A stretch of 64,000 bases of DNA, taken from contig CANSUS010000012.1 of the NCBI GenBank assembly GCA_947650155.1, forward strand, positions 1 to 64,000. Direction: 5' to 3'. Of this stretch, positions 17,039-26,962 are shown piece by piece; the stretch's first letter is position 1; each line of letters begins with the position of its first letter. The DNA comes from an uncultured Lachnospiraceae bacterium (lineage in GTDB: Bacteria; Bacillota; Clostridia; Lachnospirales; Lachnospiraceae). The notes under the pieces were generated by a model that saw nothing but the letters and a program-made list of their open reading frames with translations, was not told the origin of the DNA and did no database searches. The position numbers were made by a program, and so were the translations under genes.

Positions 17039-19543
17039 TCAGTTCGCAATATCATATACGCTCCTTAACCGGTATCGTTCTGCTTTTCCTTCTAAAATAC
17101 GAATTTTTCTTTCTTCTGCATTTAAATCAAAGTAATTATCTTCCAACCGTACATCCCCATCGATTCCCTCGATCTCCACCTTCCGGGCATAACTTAACGC
17201 GCCCACAATCAGGCTGTCTCCTTCCACCCGGTAATACAGTCCGGGATTCTGGAACTGAAAATGCTTCGGCGTGGTAAATAAGCAGGTGCCCTCTGAAATC
17301 ACCATGCCGTTTTGTCTGAATTCATAACTGATATATTGATGAAAAATATCACAGTCCGGAAATTCCTTTTTCTCAAGCCATATACCGGAAAGGGGCGGTA
17401 CGGTCACCGTTTCTTTCTTTTTCCAAAGCAGCTTTCCGGCTGCATCCCGCAGATATACTGCCGCTTCCCCCGTAACTTCCTGCCTCGTTTCATTGGCGAC
17501 ATGAAGCCTTATGGATTTTTCAAACTCCTGCTTTTCCATAATGCAGAAAGGTCTCTCCGTCAGTTCCCCTTTTTCTTCGCAGGAAATCATAACAGGAGCA
17601 AACATACGCCTTTCAGCATAATGGAGCGCTTTCCACCGGCCGTAATAATCAATGCCGGCCCAGGACGCCACCGGCCAGATATCATTTAACTGCCACACTA
17701 CCGTTCCCATGCATCTGCCTCTGTGCCTTCTGAAATGCTCTACCCCATAGCGGATGGCGTCCGCCTGTAAAAGCTGGGACGCATACAGCATATGGTCAAA
17801 GTCTTTCGGATAAAGGTAAGTTGCGGAAAGATAGTCCAGTATTTTACCGTTTGCCGCACGATTTCTCTGATGCATTTCCATGATCCTTGAAAAGATATTC
17901 CGATCTCCGGGTTCCGTGAAAGTTTCCACCGTTTTCAGACAGGGAAAAGACTGAAATCCAAATTCCGATAAATAGCGGAAATGGAATTTGCGGTACTCCG
18001 TAAACGGCTTACTGCCGTGCCATACATCCCAATAATGCGTATCACCTGCATTTTCATCCCACGGATTTTCAAAATTTCCTCCTGAAGAAGGCGAAGAAGG
18101 CCAGTAAAATGTATTTGGATCTTCTTCTTTTAAAATTTTCGGAATGATATATTCAAATAACTTAATATAGTCGTACTTCTGTTTTTCAGACGGCTTCCAG
18201 GCTTTGTCCAACGTCTGCGTTTCCATTTCATTATTTCCGCACCATAATCCCAGACAGGCATGGTGTCTGATCCTGCGCACATTTTCAATCGTTTCCTGTC
18301 TGATGTTTGCTTCAAACTCCTCATCCAGTTCATAACTTGCACAGGCATACATAAAGTCCTGCCATACCAGCAGGCCAAGCTCATCGCAAATATCAAAAAA
18401 ATAGTCGTCAGGATAATAACCGCCGCCCCATACACGGATGGAATTATGATTTGCAGCGATACAGTCCTCTAATAATTTTCTTGTCCTTTCTTGTGTAATT
18501 CTTGAAAAAACATTGTCTTCCGGAATATAATCCGCACCCATTGCAAAAATCTTGATTCCGTTCACTTCATGGGCAAAACAACTGCCCCATTCGTCTTTCT
18601 CCGTATTTACGGTTACCGTGCGAAGTCCGATCCTTCTTTCCCATCTGTCAAGTTCTTCGCCCTTTTCATCATAAAGCAAAACCTGCGCCAGATACAGCGG
18701 CTGCTCTCCATAGCCGTTTGGCCACCACAATTTGGGATTCTCTATTCTGATTTTCTCATCTTCATCCGGTAAATATTCTGTTCCTTCCGGCGCATATACT
18801 CTGACCTTTAAATCATCAGTGACAGAACCGACCCCGCTTTTCTCTCTCCGGACGCCGTTTTCTTCCAGCCGGTCCGCATCGGTGAACAATTCAATGGTTG
18901 TGTCAAAATCAAGAATCACTTTATTTTCTTCATGGATCTGCGTAATATATACCTGTTCAATCCTTGCCGTTTTTACCACAAGCAGTTTCACACTCCTGAA
19001 AATACCTGCATCGGGAAGTCTTGGTCCCCAGTCCCATCCAAACATACAGTGCGCTTTTCTAAGATGGGGGAATCCTTCCATCGCATCTGCAGAACCGCCC
19101 GTATAGATCTTCTCGTTCTCCTCTTTAATGTAACGGATCGGAGAATGCAGAACAACCCGCAGGGTATTCTCCCCTTCCCTTACCACCTCAGATACGTCAA
19201 ATTCCCATACCCTGTGCATATTATATGCAGTTCCCAAAAAACAGCCATTTACATAAATATCCGCAAGGGTGTCGATCCCCTCAAACTTTAAAAGAACCGC
19301 GTCCCCCATTGTCTGTGTCTCTTCCAGATAAAAGAGGCGGCTGTATTCAAAATCATTCTCCAGAAGTTTCGTTGCTTTCAGTTCATTGTCACGGTAATAA
19401 ATATCCGGGATCAGCCCTTCTTCCATAAGCGTCCCATATACGCTCCCGGGCACTTTTGCAGGTATTTTTTCTTCCTTGATGCCATATACATTTTCCCCCA
19501 GTACTTTTAAATCCCAATTTCCATCCAAAGATATTTCTCTCAT
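17039..19543 (-). CDS. beta-mannosidase, glycoside hydrolase family 2
   Basis: The 834-residue protein has the GH2 layout: sugar-binding jelly roll (about 1-180, including FGWDWGPRLPDAG, characteristic of beta-mannosidases), Ig-like domain, then a TIM barrel. The acid/base Glu lies in WCGNNEMET (about 425) and the nucleophile Glu in LSEFGFQSFP (about 530). It removes terminal beta-mannose from oligosaccharides and, lacking a signal peptide, acts in the cytoplasm. ATG 19543 is preceded by GGGAGG. No transporter gene is adjacent. Confidence 0.92.
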   Translation of the reverse strand: MREISLDGNWDLKVLGENVYGIKEEKIPAKVPGSVYGTLMEEGLIPDIYYRDNELKATKLLENDFEYSRLFYLEETQTMGDAVLLKFEGIDTLADIYVNGCFLGTAYNMHRVWEFDVSEVVREGENTLRVVLHSPIRYIKEENEKIYTGGSADAMEGFPHLRKAHCMFGWDWGPRLPDAGIFRSVKLLVVKTARIEQVYITQIHEENKVILDFDTTIELFTDADRLEENGVRREKSGVGSVTDDLKVRVYAPEGTEYLPDEDEKIRIENPKLWWPNGYGEQPLYLAQVLLYDEKGEELDRWERRIGLRTVTVNTEKDEWGSCFAHEVNGIKIFAMGADYIPEDNVFSRITQERTRKLLEDCIAANHNSIRVWGGGYYPDDYFFDICDELGLLVWQDFMYACASYELDEEFEANIRQETIENVRRIRHHACLGLWCGNNEMETQTLDKAWKPSEKQKYDYIKLFEYIIPKILKEEDPNTFYWPSSPSSGGNFENPWDENAGDTHYWDVWHGSKPFTEYRKFHFRYLSEFGFQSFPCLKTVETFTEPGDRNIFSRIMEMHQRNRAANGKILDYLSATYLYPKDFDHMLYASQLLQADAIRYGVEHFRRHRGRCMGTVVWQLNDIWPVASWAGIDYYGRWKALHYAERRMFAPVMISCEEKGELTERPFCIMEKQEFEKSIRLHVANETRQEVTGEAAVYLRDAAGKLLWKKKETVTVPPLSGIWLEKKEFPDCDIFHQYISYEFRQNGMVISEGTCLFTTPKHFQFQNPGLYYRVEGDSLIVGALSYARKVEIEGIDGDVRLEDNYFDLNAEERKIRILEGKAERYRLRSVYDIAN

Positions 19544-19676
19544 TTGAAAATCCTCCCTTCCTGACAATTTGGGCTTGCGCATTTCTTTTCTTCCATTTTG
19601 TATCTGTCTTGTGCTACAATATAAAAAGCATCCGTTTTAAAAATCCCATTTCCATTCAGAAAGGATAATATCTAAA

Positions 19677-20030
19677 ATGAAGAAAATGAATAATCCAAAG
19701 CGAACCGCCGCCATAATTTGTCTGGCGCTCATCCTGCTCTCCTACATCGCTCTGATTGTCGTGTCTCTTACAGACTCCTCCAAATCCGGCGAATTATTTC
19801 AGGCATGTCTGCTGGCTGCTGTTTTTCTTCCGATTCTATGCTGGATCTATATCTGGCTCTATGGGCAGGTAAAGCAAAAACATACGATGGCAGACCCCGA
19901 TCTCTTTCAGACCGGAGAGCAATCTCAAAATCCCTCATCTGAAGAAACGACAGCCGAAAACTTTTCAGCGGAAAATCCTTTAAAGGAAGCCCGTACAGAT
20001 CAAACCAAAGACACTACAGGCAGAGGCTGA
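19677..20030 (+). CDS. small two-helix membrane protein, function unknown
   Basis: The 117-residue protein has two hydrophobic segments (about 11-29 AIICLALILLSYIALIVVS; about 41-63 ACLLAAVFLPILCWIYIWLY) and a hydrophilic, Glu/Thr/Ser-rich tail. AAAGGA precedes the ATG. It is divergent from the beta-mannosidase gene. No recognisable domain. Confidence 0.7.
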   Translation: MKKMNNPKRTAAIICLALILLSYIALIVVSLTDSSKSGELFQACLLAAVFLPILCWIYIWLYGQVKQKHTMADPDLFQTGEQSQNPSSEETTAENFSAENPLKEARTDQTKDTTGRG

Positions 20031-20041
20031 CTGCAATAACG

Positions 20042-20659
20042 CTAACAGGTCACGCCCAAATCATGAAGTTCTTTTTCCGCCTGTTCTTTATTCCGAAAAT
20101 GAATGGCATGGATTCCCGCTTTTTTTGCCGCTTCCACATTAACAAGCGTATCATCCATGAAAACACATTCTTCCGGCGTCAGATTGTATCTGTTAATTAA
20201 AAGCTCATAAATTTCCGGCTGGGGTTTGATCATATGCTCCTTATAAGAAAGGATTCCTCCGTCTGTAAAAGGAAGGAAATCCAATACTTCCCCGCATTCT
20301 ACAACCGCCTTATGAGAAAAATTCGACAGCACAAGCACCTGATATCCGTTTTCTTTTAACGCTTTCACCCAGGGAATGGCATAATCATAACGCACCAACA
20401 TTCCCGAAATATTGGACAGAGACTCTCTTAGTTCTTTTTCAATTCCCGGATCATTTTCTACAAAAGCCTCCAGCACTTCTTCATCGCTTAAATTGCCCCG
20501 GTCATACTCGTTCCATACAGGACTTTGTACCGTCGCTTTTCCGATCCGTTCCTTCACTTCCTCACTGTAAGAAAACCTGTCAAAATATTCCTTCCATGAA
20601 AACCCTGCAAGCACATTTCCAATATCAAAAATCACCGTCTTTATCATGCCCTTTTCCAT
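20042..20659 (-). CDS. HAD-superfamily hydrolase (subfamily IA)
   Basis: The 205-residue protein has HAD motif I as VIFDIGNVLAGF (about 8-19), where the usual second Asp is replaced by Asn (DIGNV, common in this subgroup), motif II LVLSNFS, motif III Lys (KEHMIKPQPEIY) and motif IV ECVFMDDTLVNVEAA. These residues form the phosphoaspartate active site. The DxGN form is frequent in epoxide-hydrolase-like or phosphatase HADs; the substrate is unknown. ATG 20659 follows GGAGGAGG. Confidence 0.85.
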   Translation of the reverse strand: MEKGMIKTVIFDIGNVLAGFSWKEYFDRFSYSEEVKERIGKATVQSPVWNEYDRGNLSDEEVLEAFVENDPGIEKELRESLSNISGMLVRYDYAIPWVKALKENGYQVLVLSNFSHKAVVECGEVLDFLPFTDGGILSYKEHMIKPQPEIYELLINRYNLTPEECVFMDDTLVNVEAAKKAGIHAIHFRNKEQAEKELHDLGVTC

Positions 20660-20713
20660 CTGTACCTCCTCCATCCATCTTTTTATCCGAAAACCTTGCG
20701 CCTGAACGGATGC

Positions 20714-21598
20714 CTACAGCTCCAATATATCGATCAGTCTCTTTGCCGCCGCTGAAAGACTGCTCCTCTGATCCGTCACTACGCTGAAATCTCTTTTGGG
20801 TATCATTTTATTAAACCGAAGTTCAAATAGCAGACCGCTCTCCAAAGCTTCCCTTGCAAAATCTTTTACCACACACCCGACGCCCAGACTGCGCATCGCA
20901 AACTGCACCACCATATCGCTCGTCGCAAGCTCAAATTCAGGATTTACCATGACATTATTTTCCCGTAAAAAAGAATCCATATACATTCTCGTACTTGTAG
21001 AACCTTCCAGAAAAATAAGCGGCAGCGTCTCCAGATCTTTAAAATCCAGGGTTTTATTTTTATAAGAAATGAATTTCCTCCCTGCCACAAACGTATCATG
21101 GATTTCCCTTACTTTTACGGCGTCAATTCCTTCCTCCTTTTCAAAAGGCGTACTGACAACGCCAAAGTCGATCTTTCCCTCTTTTAAAAACCGCAAAGTT
21201 TCCGGCGTCGGCGCATTGGTAACAGTGACTTTAATTTCAGGATAATTTTCATGAAATTTTTCAAGAAAAGGAAGCAGATAAAAACGAAGCGTCATATCGC
21301 TTGCTCCAATCTTTACCTCTCCCAATTCCAGATTCAGCATCTGCGACAGCTTTTTCTCGCCCATCTCTATCTGCTCATATCCTTTTTTTACATAGGAAAA
21401 CAAAAGCTCTCCTTCCGCTGTCAGCTGCACACCCTTTGCCATGCGCCGAAACAGGGTTGTGGAAAGAAAAACCTCCAATTGTTTTACCGACTGGCTGACT
21501 GCCGACTGTGACACGGAAAGTTCCTTTGCCGAAGCAGTAAAACTTCCCGTCTTTGCCACATAATAAAATACTTTATAGTATTCTAAATTTGCTGTCAT
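20714..21598 (-). CDS. LysR-family transcriptional regulator
   Basis: The 294-residue protein has an N-terminal winged helix (about 1-60: FTASAKELSVSQSAVSQSVK, then QLEVFLSTTLFRR) and a periplasmic-binding-fold effector domain (about 88-294). ATG 21598 lies 10 nt after the purA stop with GAGGAA upstream, so it is probably co-transcribed with purA, an unusual place for a LysR gene because targets are normally divergent. The effector is unknown. Confidence 0.9.
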   Translation of the reverse strand: MTANLEYYKVFYYVAKTGSFTASAKELSVSQSAVSQSVKQLEVFLSTTLFRRMAKGVQLTAEGELLFSYVKKGYEQIEMGEKKLSQMLNLELGEVKIGASDMTLRFYLLPFLEKFHENYPEIKVTVTNAPTPETLRFLKEGKIDFGVVSTPFEKEEGIDAVKVREIHDTFVAGRKFISYKNKTLDFKDLETLPLIFLEGSTSTRMYMDSFLRENNVMVNPEFELATSDMVVQFAMRSLGVGCVVKDFAREALESGLLFELRFNKMIPKRDFSVVTDQRSSLSAAAKRLIDILEL

Positions 21599-21608
21599 AA
21601 AGGATTCC

Positions 21609-22892
21609 TCAGTCACGATCCCGATAGATAATATCGTTTCTTCCCGGCCCATTGGATATCATCGTAATCGGATAACCAATCTCCTCTTCAATAAATTCAA
21701 TATATTTACGACAGTTTGCCGGAAGATCTTCATATTTTTTAATACCGCGTATATCCGTCTTCCATCCGGGCAGTATTTCCAAAACCGGTTTTGCTTTCTT
21801 CAATTTAGCCGTTACCGGAAATTCTGTCGTCACTTCCCCGTCCACTTCATATCCGACGCAGACCGGAATTTCATCCAGATAACCAAGTACGTCCAATACC
21901 GTAAATGCCACGTCTGTTGTCCCCTGAAGACGGCAGCCATATTTCGAGGCAACGCAGTCAAACCATCCCATACGTCTCGGACGTCCTGTTGTGGCGCCGA
22001 ACTCTCCGCCGTCGCCTCCGCGGCGTCTTAATTCATCCGCTTCCTCCCCGAAAATCTCGGATACGAAAGCACCTGCTCCCACTGCTGAAGAATATGCCTT
22101 GCAGACAGTCACGATCTGCTTAATCTCGTAAGGAGGTATGCCTGCGCCGATTGCACCGTATGCCGCCAGTGTGGAAGAAGAAGTCACCATAGGATAAATA
22201 CCGTGATCCGGGTCCTTTAATGTACCGAGCTGTCCCTCTAACAAAATCGTCTTTTTCTCTTTGATCGCCCTGCCCAAAAAAGAAGATACATCGCATACGA
22301 AAGGCTCTATCATCTTTTTGTATTCCTGTAATGTTGCCAGCAATTCGTCAGGATCGATCAGCGGTTTATGGTATAAATGCTCCAGCAGTACATTTTTGCT
22401 CTCGCAGACACGCACGACTTTCTCTTTTAATAATTCTTCATCAAATAACTCGCTTACCTGAAAACCTGTTTTCGCATATTTATCAGAATAAAACGGCGCA
22501 ATACCGGATTTCGTAGAGCCAAAGGACTTTCCGCCCAGTCTTTCCTCTTCGTACTGGTCGAACAGAATATGATAAGGCATCACGATCTGCGCCCTGTCAG
22601 AAACTAAAATTTTAGGCATCGGCACATCCCTGTCCGTAATAGATTTCATTTCGTCGATCAGCACCGGAATATTCAGTGCAACGCCATTCCCTATCACGCT
22701 TGTCGTATGTTTATAAAATACGCCTGAGGGCAAAGTATGCAGTGCAAATTTGCCATAATCATTTACAATGGTATGGCCTGCGTTCGCTCCGCCCTGAAAA
22801 CGTACAATAATGTCCGCTTCTTTTGCCAGCATATCCGTAATTTTCCCTTTTCCTTCATCGCCCCAGTTTGCACCTACTACTGCTTTAACCAT
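21609..22892 (-). CDS. purA: adenylosuccinate synthetase
   Basis: The 427-residue enzyme makes adenylosuccinate from IMP, GTP and aspartate. Signatures: NWGDEGKGKITDML (about 9-22, catalytic Asp and P-loop), GGANAGHTI (about 34), and GEFGATTGRPRRMGWFD (about 297-313). Length is normal. It is not linked to purC/F/B here, which lie about 8 kb to the right. Its leader carries a hairpin between promoter and start codon. Confidence 0.96.
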   Translation of the reverse strand: MVKAVVGANWGDEGKGKITDMLAKEADIIVRFQGGANAGHTIVNDYGKFALHTLPSGVFYKHTTSVIGNGVALNIPVLIDEMKSITDRDVPMPKILVSDRAQIVMPYHILFDQYEEERLGGKSFGSTKSGIAPFYSDKYAKTGFQVSELFDEELLKEKVVRVCESKNVLLEHLYHKPLIDPDELLATLQEYKKMIEPFVCDVSSFLGRAIKEKKTILLEGQLGTLKDPDHGIYPMVTSSSTLAAYGAIGAGIPPYEIKQIVTVCKAYSSAVGAGAFVSEIFGEEADELRRRGGDGGEFGATTGRPRRMGWFDCVASKYGCRLQGTTDVAFTVLDVLGYLDEIPVCVGYEVDGEVTTEFPVTAKLKKAKPVLEILPGWKTDIRGIKKYEDLPANCRKYIEFIEEEIGYPITMISNGPGRNDIIYRDRD

Positions 22893-22943
22893 AAAATACC
22901 TCCATTCTTAATCCATCCGTTTTCCATTCCCAATCAGACATAA

Positions 22944-22975
22944 GAAAAAGCAGATTGTAAAAAACCTGCTTTCTC
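22944..22975 (-). terminator. terminator/attenuator-like hairpin in the purA leader
   Basis: The stem AAAGCAG/CTGCTTT, with a T-rich loop, is followed on the minus strand by TTTTTCTTAT. It lies downstream of a good promoter and 51 nt before the purA start, so it can end readthrough from the ABC permease gene or attenuate purA. Confidence 0.5.
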
Positions 22976-22991
22976 TGTCTTTTACTTTTTG

Positions 22992-23020
22992 ATTATACAC
23001 AATATCTCTTCATAAGTAAA
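22992..23020 (-). promoter_or_regulatory. sigma-A-like promoter of purA
   Basis: On the minus strand, TTTACT (23015-23020) and a perfect TATAAT (22992-22997) are separated by 17 nt, about 100 nt upstream of purA. Confidence 0.5.
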
Positions 23021-23062
23021 ATCAATATTATTTATGATATATATAAGCACAGCTTATTGTAT

Positions 23063-26000
23063 TTAATCCACTGATTTCAGTGACTCCGCCATATTGATCT
23101 TATCCAGCTTTCCCGACATCATTCTGTTGACCGCCCATGTAAACAGGAACGTAAGCAGAACGCTCAAAAGATAACTGAATGCTCTCACATGCACATCGAA
23201 AGAAATCATATCCACATCCACTTCATGCATCACATAAATATGAAGCAGTTTTCCTAAAAACAGTCCCAGTCCACAGCCTATCGCAGTTAACGCCGTGTTT
23301 TCGCGAAATACATAAGCTGCCGTTTCGTTTCTGAAAAACCCTAAAACCTTTATAGTGGCAATCTCTCTGATCCGTTCCGTAATATTGATATTGTTCAGAT
23401 TATAAAGTACAATGAATGCCAGCGCCGCCGCACAGGCGATAATCACAAATACAATATAATTCATGCTGCCCATCATGCTGGAAAAACGCACAAGCATATC
23501 CGCATTAACCGATACTGCCGTAACATGTTCCGCTTTCATAAGCGCTGCGCTGACGGCATGAATATCCTGATCCTCCGGCACATTCGCATAAATATTTTTA
23601 TATGCAAGTCCGCCTGTGGCTTCCTGATACGTTTCCGCATTTACATAAACATAATTATAAATATAGTTTTCACAGATACCGCTTACAACCGCCTTCATCT
23701 CTTTTCCGTCTTCCTCATACAGACGCACCGTATCTCCCGCTTTCAGATGATACCTTTCCGAGAGCTTTTCACAGACTACGATTTCTCCCGTACCCGGATA
23801 GGGAATCTGTTCTCCGGTTTCCGTATGCAGATCGATGTAATCTCCAATCTGCTCCGGTTTTCCCACAACAATCAGATTAACACTCTTTTTACTTTCTCCG
23901 GTATCCAAATCCATCGTTGTTTCAAGCGCAGGAATACAGTTTCCTCCATACCCATCCAAAATTTCCATAAACTGTTTTATAGACGGATCATCCAAATCTT
24001 CAATACCGTCTTTTAAAGTAATCCCAAGCTGGTAGGTCTGTATTTCCTCAAACTGCTGGCTGGCAATATTAACCACGGAATCCCGCACGCCAAAACCGGT
24101 TACCAGTAAAGCGGTGCATCCGCTGATACCGATCACCATCATAAAAAACCGCTTTTTATATCTGACAATATTTCTGACGGATACTTTATGCAGAAATTTC
24201 AGCCTTTTCCATATAAAGGGCACATGCTCCAAAAAGACTCTTTTCCCTGCTTTCGGCGCTTTGGGGCGCATCAGTCCTGCCGCCGCTTCTTTCAGTTCCC
24301 GCCTGCAGGATACCCAGGTAGTCCCCATAGAACACAAGAGCGCGCATACTAAACATACAAGCGCTGTCGTTTCATCGAATGCATAGACAATGCCTCCCAT
24401 TTTATACATCATTCCATAGGCTGTGAAAATCACAAGCGGGAACACATGAATACCGAATAAATATCCGACAATACAGCCCGTCAGAGCCGCGCTTCCCGAA
24501 TAAAACAAGTATTTCCCCATGATCCTCATTTCACCGTAACCAAGCGCTTTTAACACACCGATCTGAGTCCGCTGTTCTTCCACCATACGGTTCATAGTCG
24601 TCATACATACCAAGGCCGCTACGAGAAAAAAGAATACGGGAAATACATTGGCAATTCCCTCCACAATGCTGGAATCACTCTCAAAACAGGCATAGCCCAA
24701 ATTCGTATCTCTGCCAAGTACATAAGTATCCGGCTCTTCTATTGCCTCAATGTCTTCTCCTGCCTCCGCAAGCTCTGCTTCGGCGTCCGCAATCTTTTCT
24801 TCAAATTCTGTATAAGAATCATTATATTTTTCCCAGCCATCCGCCAGTTCTGCCTTTGCCTCTTCGATTTCCTGTCTGCTGTTTTCCAGTTCCTTTTCTG
24901 CATCGCGGAGTCCGGCTCTTGCACGTTCCAGTTCTGCTTCCCCTTCTGCGATCTGCGCTTCTGCATTTTGAAGCTGCATCATAGCTTCCGCCGCCCCGCC
25001 TGCATAGCCTTGTCCCCCATAATTTGATCCCGGATAGTCCTGTCCTGCCGCCTGACTCATCGCCTCAAAAGCCGCCTTTTGCTCTTCCAAAGCGGTTCTC
25101 GCTTCAGAAAGTTCCCGCTCCTTACTGTCAAGAAGCGCTTGATTGTCATGCAGTTCTTTTTCGCCGTTATTCAGTTTTTCTTCTCCGTCTTCCAGTTCTT
25201 CTTCCGCATCCGTAAGCTCTTTTCTGGCGTCCGCAAGCTCCGATTCGGCATCTGCCTTTTCCTCTTCCAATTTCTTTTCGGCATCCGCAAGTTTTTCTTC
25301 CGCTTCTGCAACGATTGCCTGATATCTGCGCTCTCCCTGCTCTTCACAGTAGGTTTCCCAAAGTTTGTCCTTTTCTTCCATGTAAGCGTCATATTCTTTA
25401 GAATAAATCGGGAAATCTTCCTCAAATTTCACATATATTTCCGTATAATATTCTGCTGCAAATCCCTCCGGCAGTAAATACATAAAACCGCTGATCCTGC
25501 CGTTTCCAAGAGAAGTCGTCCCTCTTTCAAACTGAATATACGTGGAAGCCTGTACAATACCGACTATGGTATATTCCTGATACGCAAAATTGTCCAGATC
25601 CTCTTTTTCATTATTTTCAGAAAATACAATCGTACTTCCAATCGCATCTTCTCCATAAAGATTAGAATCCACCACACACTCCGTATCTTTCTCAGGCAGT
25701 CTTCCTGCTATAACCTGGAGTCCGTTTATCTTCTTTAATAAAGAATGGACTTTCATGACATCCTCGTTCCCCTGTCCATTCACATAAAGAATATCCGCAT
25801 CTACGGCGCCTTCTGCAGCGCGCACATCCTCTTTTGCTGCAAGCGCAGCCACGTCCTCTTCTTCAAAGCCAAGCGTAGACAAAAGCCGATAATCATACAG
25901 CTGCTTCTCTTCCAGATAGGCATTTGCAGATCCTACCATAACCGTCCTGGTAATTTTAAGCCCTGCAAAAAACCCTACTCCCAGCGCCACAATGGCAAAA

Positions 26001-26068
26001 ATAGCAAGATACCGCCCCAGGCTCTGTCTGATTTCCCTTAATGTTGTTTTTCCCATCATGGATTTCAT
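23063..26068 (-). CDS. FtsX-type ABC transporter permease with long coiled-coil extracellular domain
   Basis: The 1001-residue protein has an N-terminal membrane segment (about 15-38: YLAIFAIVALGVGFFAGL), an extracellular region with a long heptad coiled coil (about 240-460, repeated AEEELxDAExEL pattern), a first FtsX membrane unit (about 480-600), a second extracellular domain and a last FtsX unit (about 880-990). Such two-copy FtsX permeases pair with a LolD/MacB-type ATPase and act on envelope lipids, peptides or cell-wall enzymes. ATG 26068 follows GGAGG. Its ATPase gene starts just upstream with a 13-nt gap. Confidence 0.9.
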   Translation of the reverse strand: MKSMMGKTTLREIRQSLGRYLAIFAIVALGVGFFAGLKITRTVMVGSANAYLEEKQLYDYRLLSTLGFEEEDVAALAAKEDVRAAEGAVDADILYVNGQGNEDVMKVHSLLKKINGLQVIAGRLPEKDTECVVDSNLYGEDAIGSTIVFSENNEKEDLDNFAYQEYTIVGIVQASTYIQFERGTTSLGNGRISGFMYLLPEGFAAEYYTEIYVKFEEDFPIYSKEYDAYMEEKDKLWETYCEEQGERRYQAIVAEAEEKLADAEKKLEEEKADAESELADARKELTDAEEELEDGEEKLNNGEKELHDNQALLDSKERELSEARTALEEQKAAFEAMSQAAGQDYPGSNYGGQGYAGGAAEAMMQLQNAEAQIAEGEAELERARAGLRDAEKELENSRQEIEEAKAELADGWEKYNDSYTEFEEKIADAEAELAEAGEDIEAIEEPDTYVLGRDTNLGYACFESDSSIVEGIANVFPVFFFLVAALVCMTTMNRMVEEQRTQIGVLKALGYGEMRIMGKYLFYSGSAALTGCIVGYLFGIHVFPLVIFTAYGMMYKMGGIVYAFDETTALVCLVCALLCSMGTTWVSCRRELKEAAAGLMRPKAPKAGKRVFLEHVPFIWKRLKFLHKVSVRNIVRYKKRFFMMVIGISGCTALLVTGFGVRDSVVNIASQQFEEIQTYQLGITLKDGIEDLDDPSIKQFMEILDGYGGNCIPALETTMDLDTGESKKSVNLIVVGKPEQIGDYIDLHTETGEQIPYPGTGEIVVCEKLSERYHLKAGDTVRLYEEDGKEMKAVVSGICENYIYNYVYVNAETYQEATGGLAYKNIYANVPEDQDIHAVSAALMKAEHVTAVSVNADMLVRFSSMMGSMNYIVFVIIACAAALAFIVLYNLNNINITERIREIATIKVLGFFRNETAAYVFRENTALTAIGCGLGLFLGKLLHIYVMHEVDVDMISFDVHVRAFSYLLSVLLTFLFTWAVNRMMSGKLDKINMAESLKSVD

Positions 26069-26081
26069 AGTAAATCCTCCA

Positions 26082-26786
26082 TTACCACTCAATATCCTCT
26101 ACATTCACAATATGGTCGTTCTTTACCATGCTGACTATCGTACCGCTCTTAACCGTAATAATCCGGTCCGCCATTGCCGTAAGCGCCTGATTGTGGGTAA
26201 TGACTATGACCGTCTTTCCCTTCTGCCTGCAGGTGTCCTGTAACAGCTTTAATACAGCCTTTCCGGTATTATAGTCCAGCGCTCCTGTGGGCTCGTCGCA
26301 CAAAAGCAGCTTCGGATTTTTTGCAAGCGCACGGGCAATGGCTACTCTCTGCTGTTCCCCGCCGGAAAGCTGGGCGGGAAAATTTTTCATTCTGTCCTGA
26401 AGCCCTACTTCCTTTAAAACCTCCGCCGCATCCAGCGGATCGATACAGATCTGAGCAGCAAGTTCTACATTTTCCAGAGCGGTAAGGTTCTGCACCAGAT
26501 TGTAAAACTGGAATACAAACCCCACATCATGTCTTCTGTATCCAGTCAGCTGCTTTTTATTATAGGCGGAGACCTCGTCCCCGTCCAAAAAAACTTTCCC
26601 TTCCGTCAACATGTCCATCCCGCCTAAAATATTTAAAATCGTAGTCTTCCCTGCGCCGGAAGCGCCTACAATCACGCAAAATTCTCCCTTTTCAATCTGA
26701 AAATTCACATCATGCAATGCCTGAATAGATACTTCTCCGGTTTTATAGATCTTACTGACGTTTTGAAATTCTACAAATGAACCCAC
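26082..26786 (-). CDS. ABC transporter ATP-binding protein (LolD/MacB type)
   Basis: The 234-residue ATPase has Walker [10 protein letters not shown] (about 41), Q-loop FVFQFYNLV, signature [16 protein letters not shown] (about 143), Walker [13 protein letters not shown] and H-loop ITHNQA. The PTGALD form is typical of the MacB/LolD exporter branch. The start is taken as GTG 26786, 8 nt after AAGGAG; a TTG two codons earlier is too close. It is co-transcribed with the FtsX permease. Confidence 0.93.
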   Translation of the reverse strand: MGSFVEFQNVSKIYKTGEVSIQALHDVNFQIEKGEFCVIVGASGAGKTTILNILGGMDMLTEGKVFLDGDEVSAYNKKQLTGYRRHDVGFVFQFYNLVQNLTALENVELAAQICIDPLDAAEVLKEVGLQDRMKNFPAQLSGGEQQRVAIARALAKNPKLLLCDEPTGALDYNTGKAVLKLLQDTCRQKGKTVIVITHNQALTAMADRIITVKSGTIVSMVKNDHIVNVEDIEW

Positions 26787-26904
26787 AGTCAACTCTCCTT
26801 TATCCTTCCGACTTAAATGATTTGCTTATAGAAATATAATAACATGGGTGTCTTATCGCTTTCTATAGTTTTATAATTTTTTAATGATTCTTAACTAAAT
26901 GGAA

Positions 26905-26939
26905 ACAGGCGGAACACCCCGCCAGGGCATTCCGCCTGT
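26905..26939. terminator. strong hairpin terminator between the ABC operon and the thioredoxin-fold gene
   Basis: A 10-bp perfect stem ACAGGCGGAA/TTCCGCCTGT is followed on the minus strand by TTCCATTT. It lies 23 nt after the secreted protein gene's stop. Confidence 0.65.
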
Positions 26940-26962
26940 ATTACTGTTTTCTTTTTACTATA

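Noticed and set aside
26082-26792. TTG start for the ABC ATPase
   Set aside because: It would lie only 2 nt from AAGGAG; the GTG at 26786 has normal spacing.
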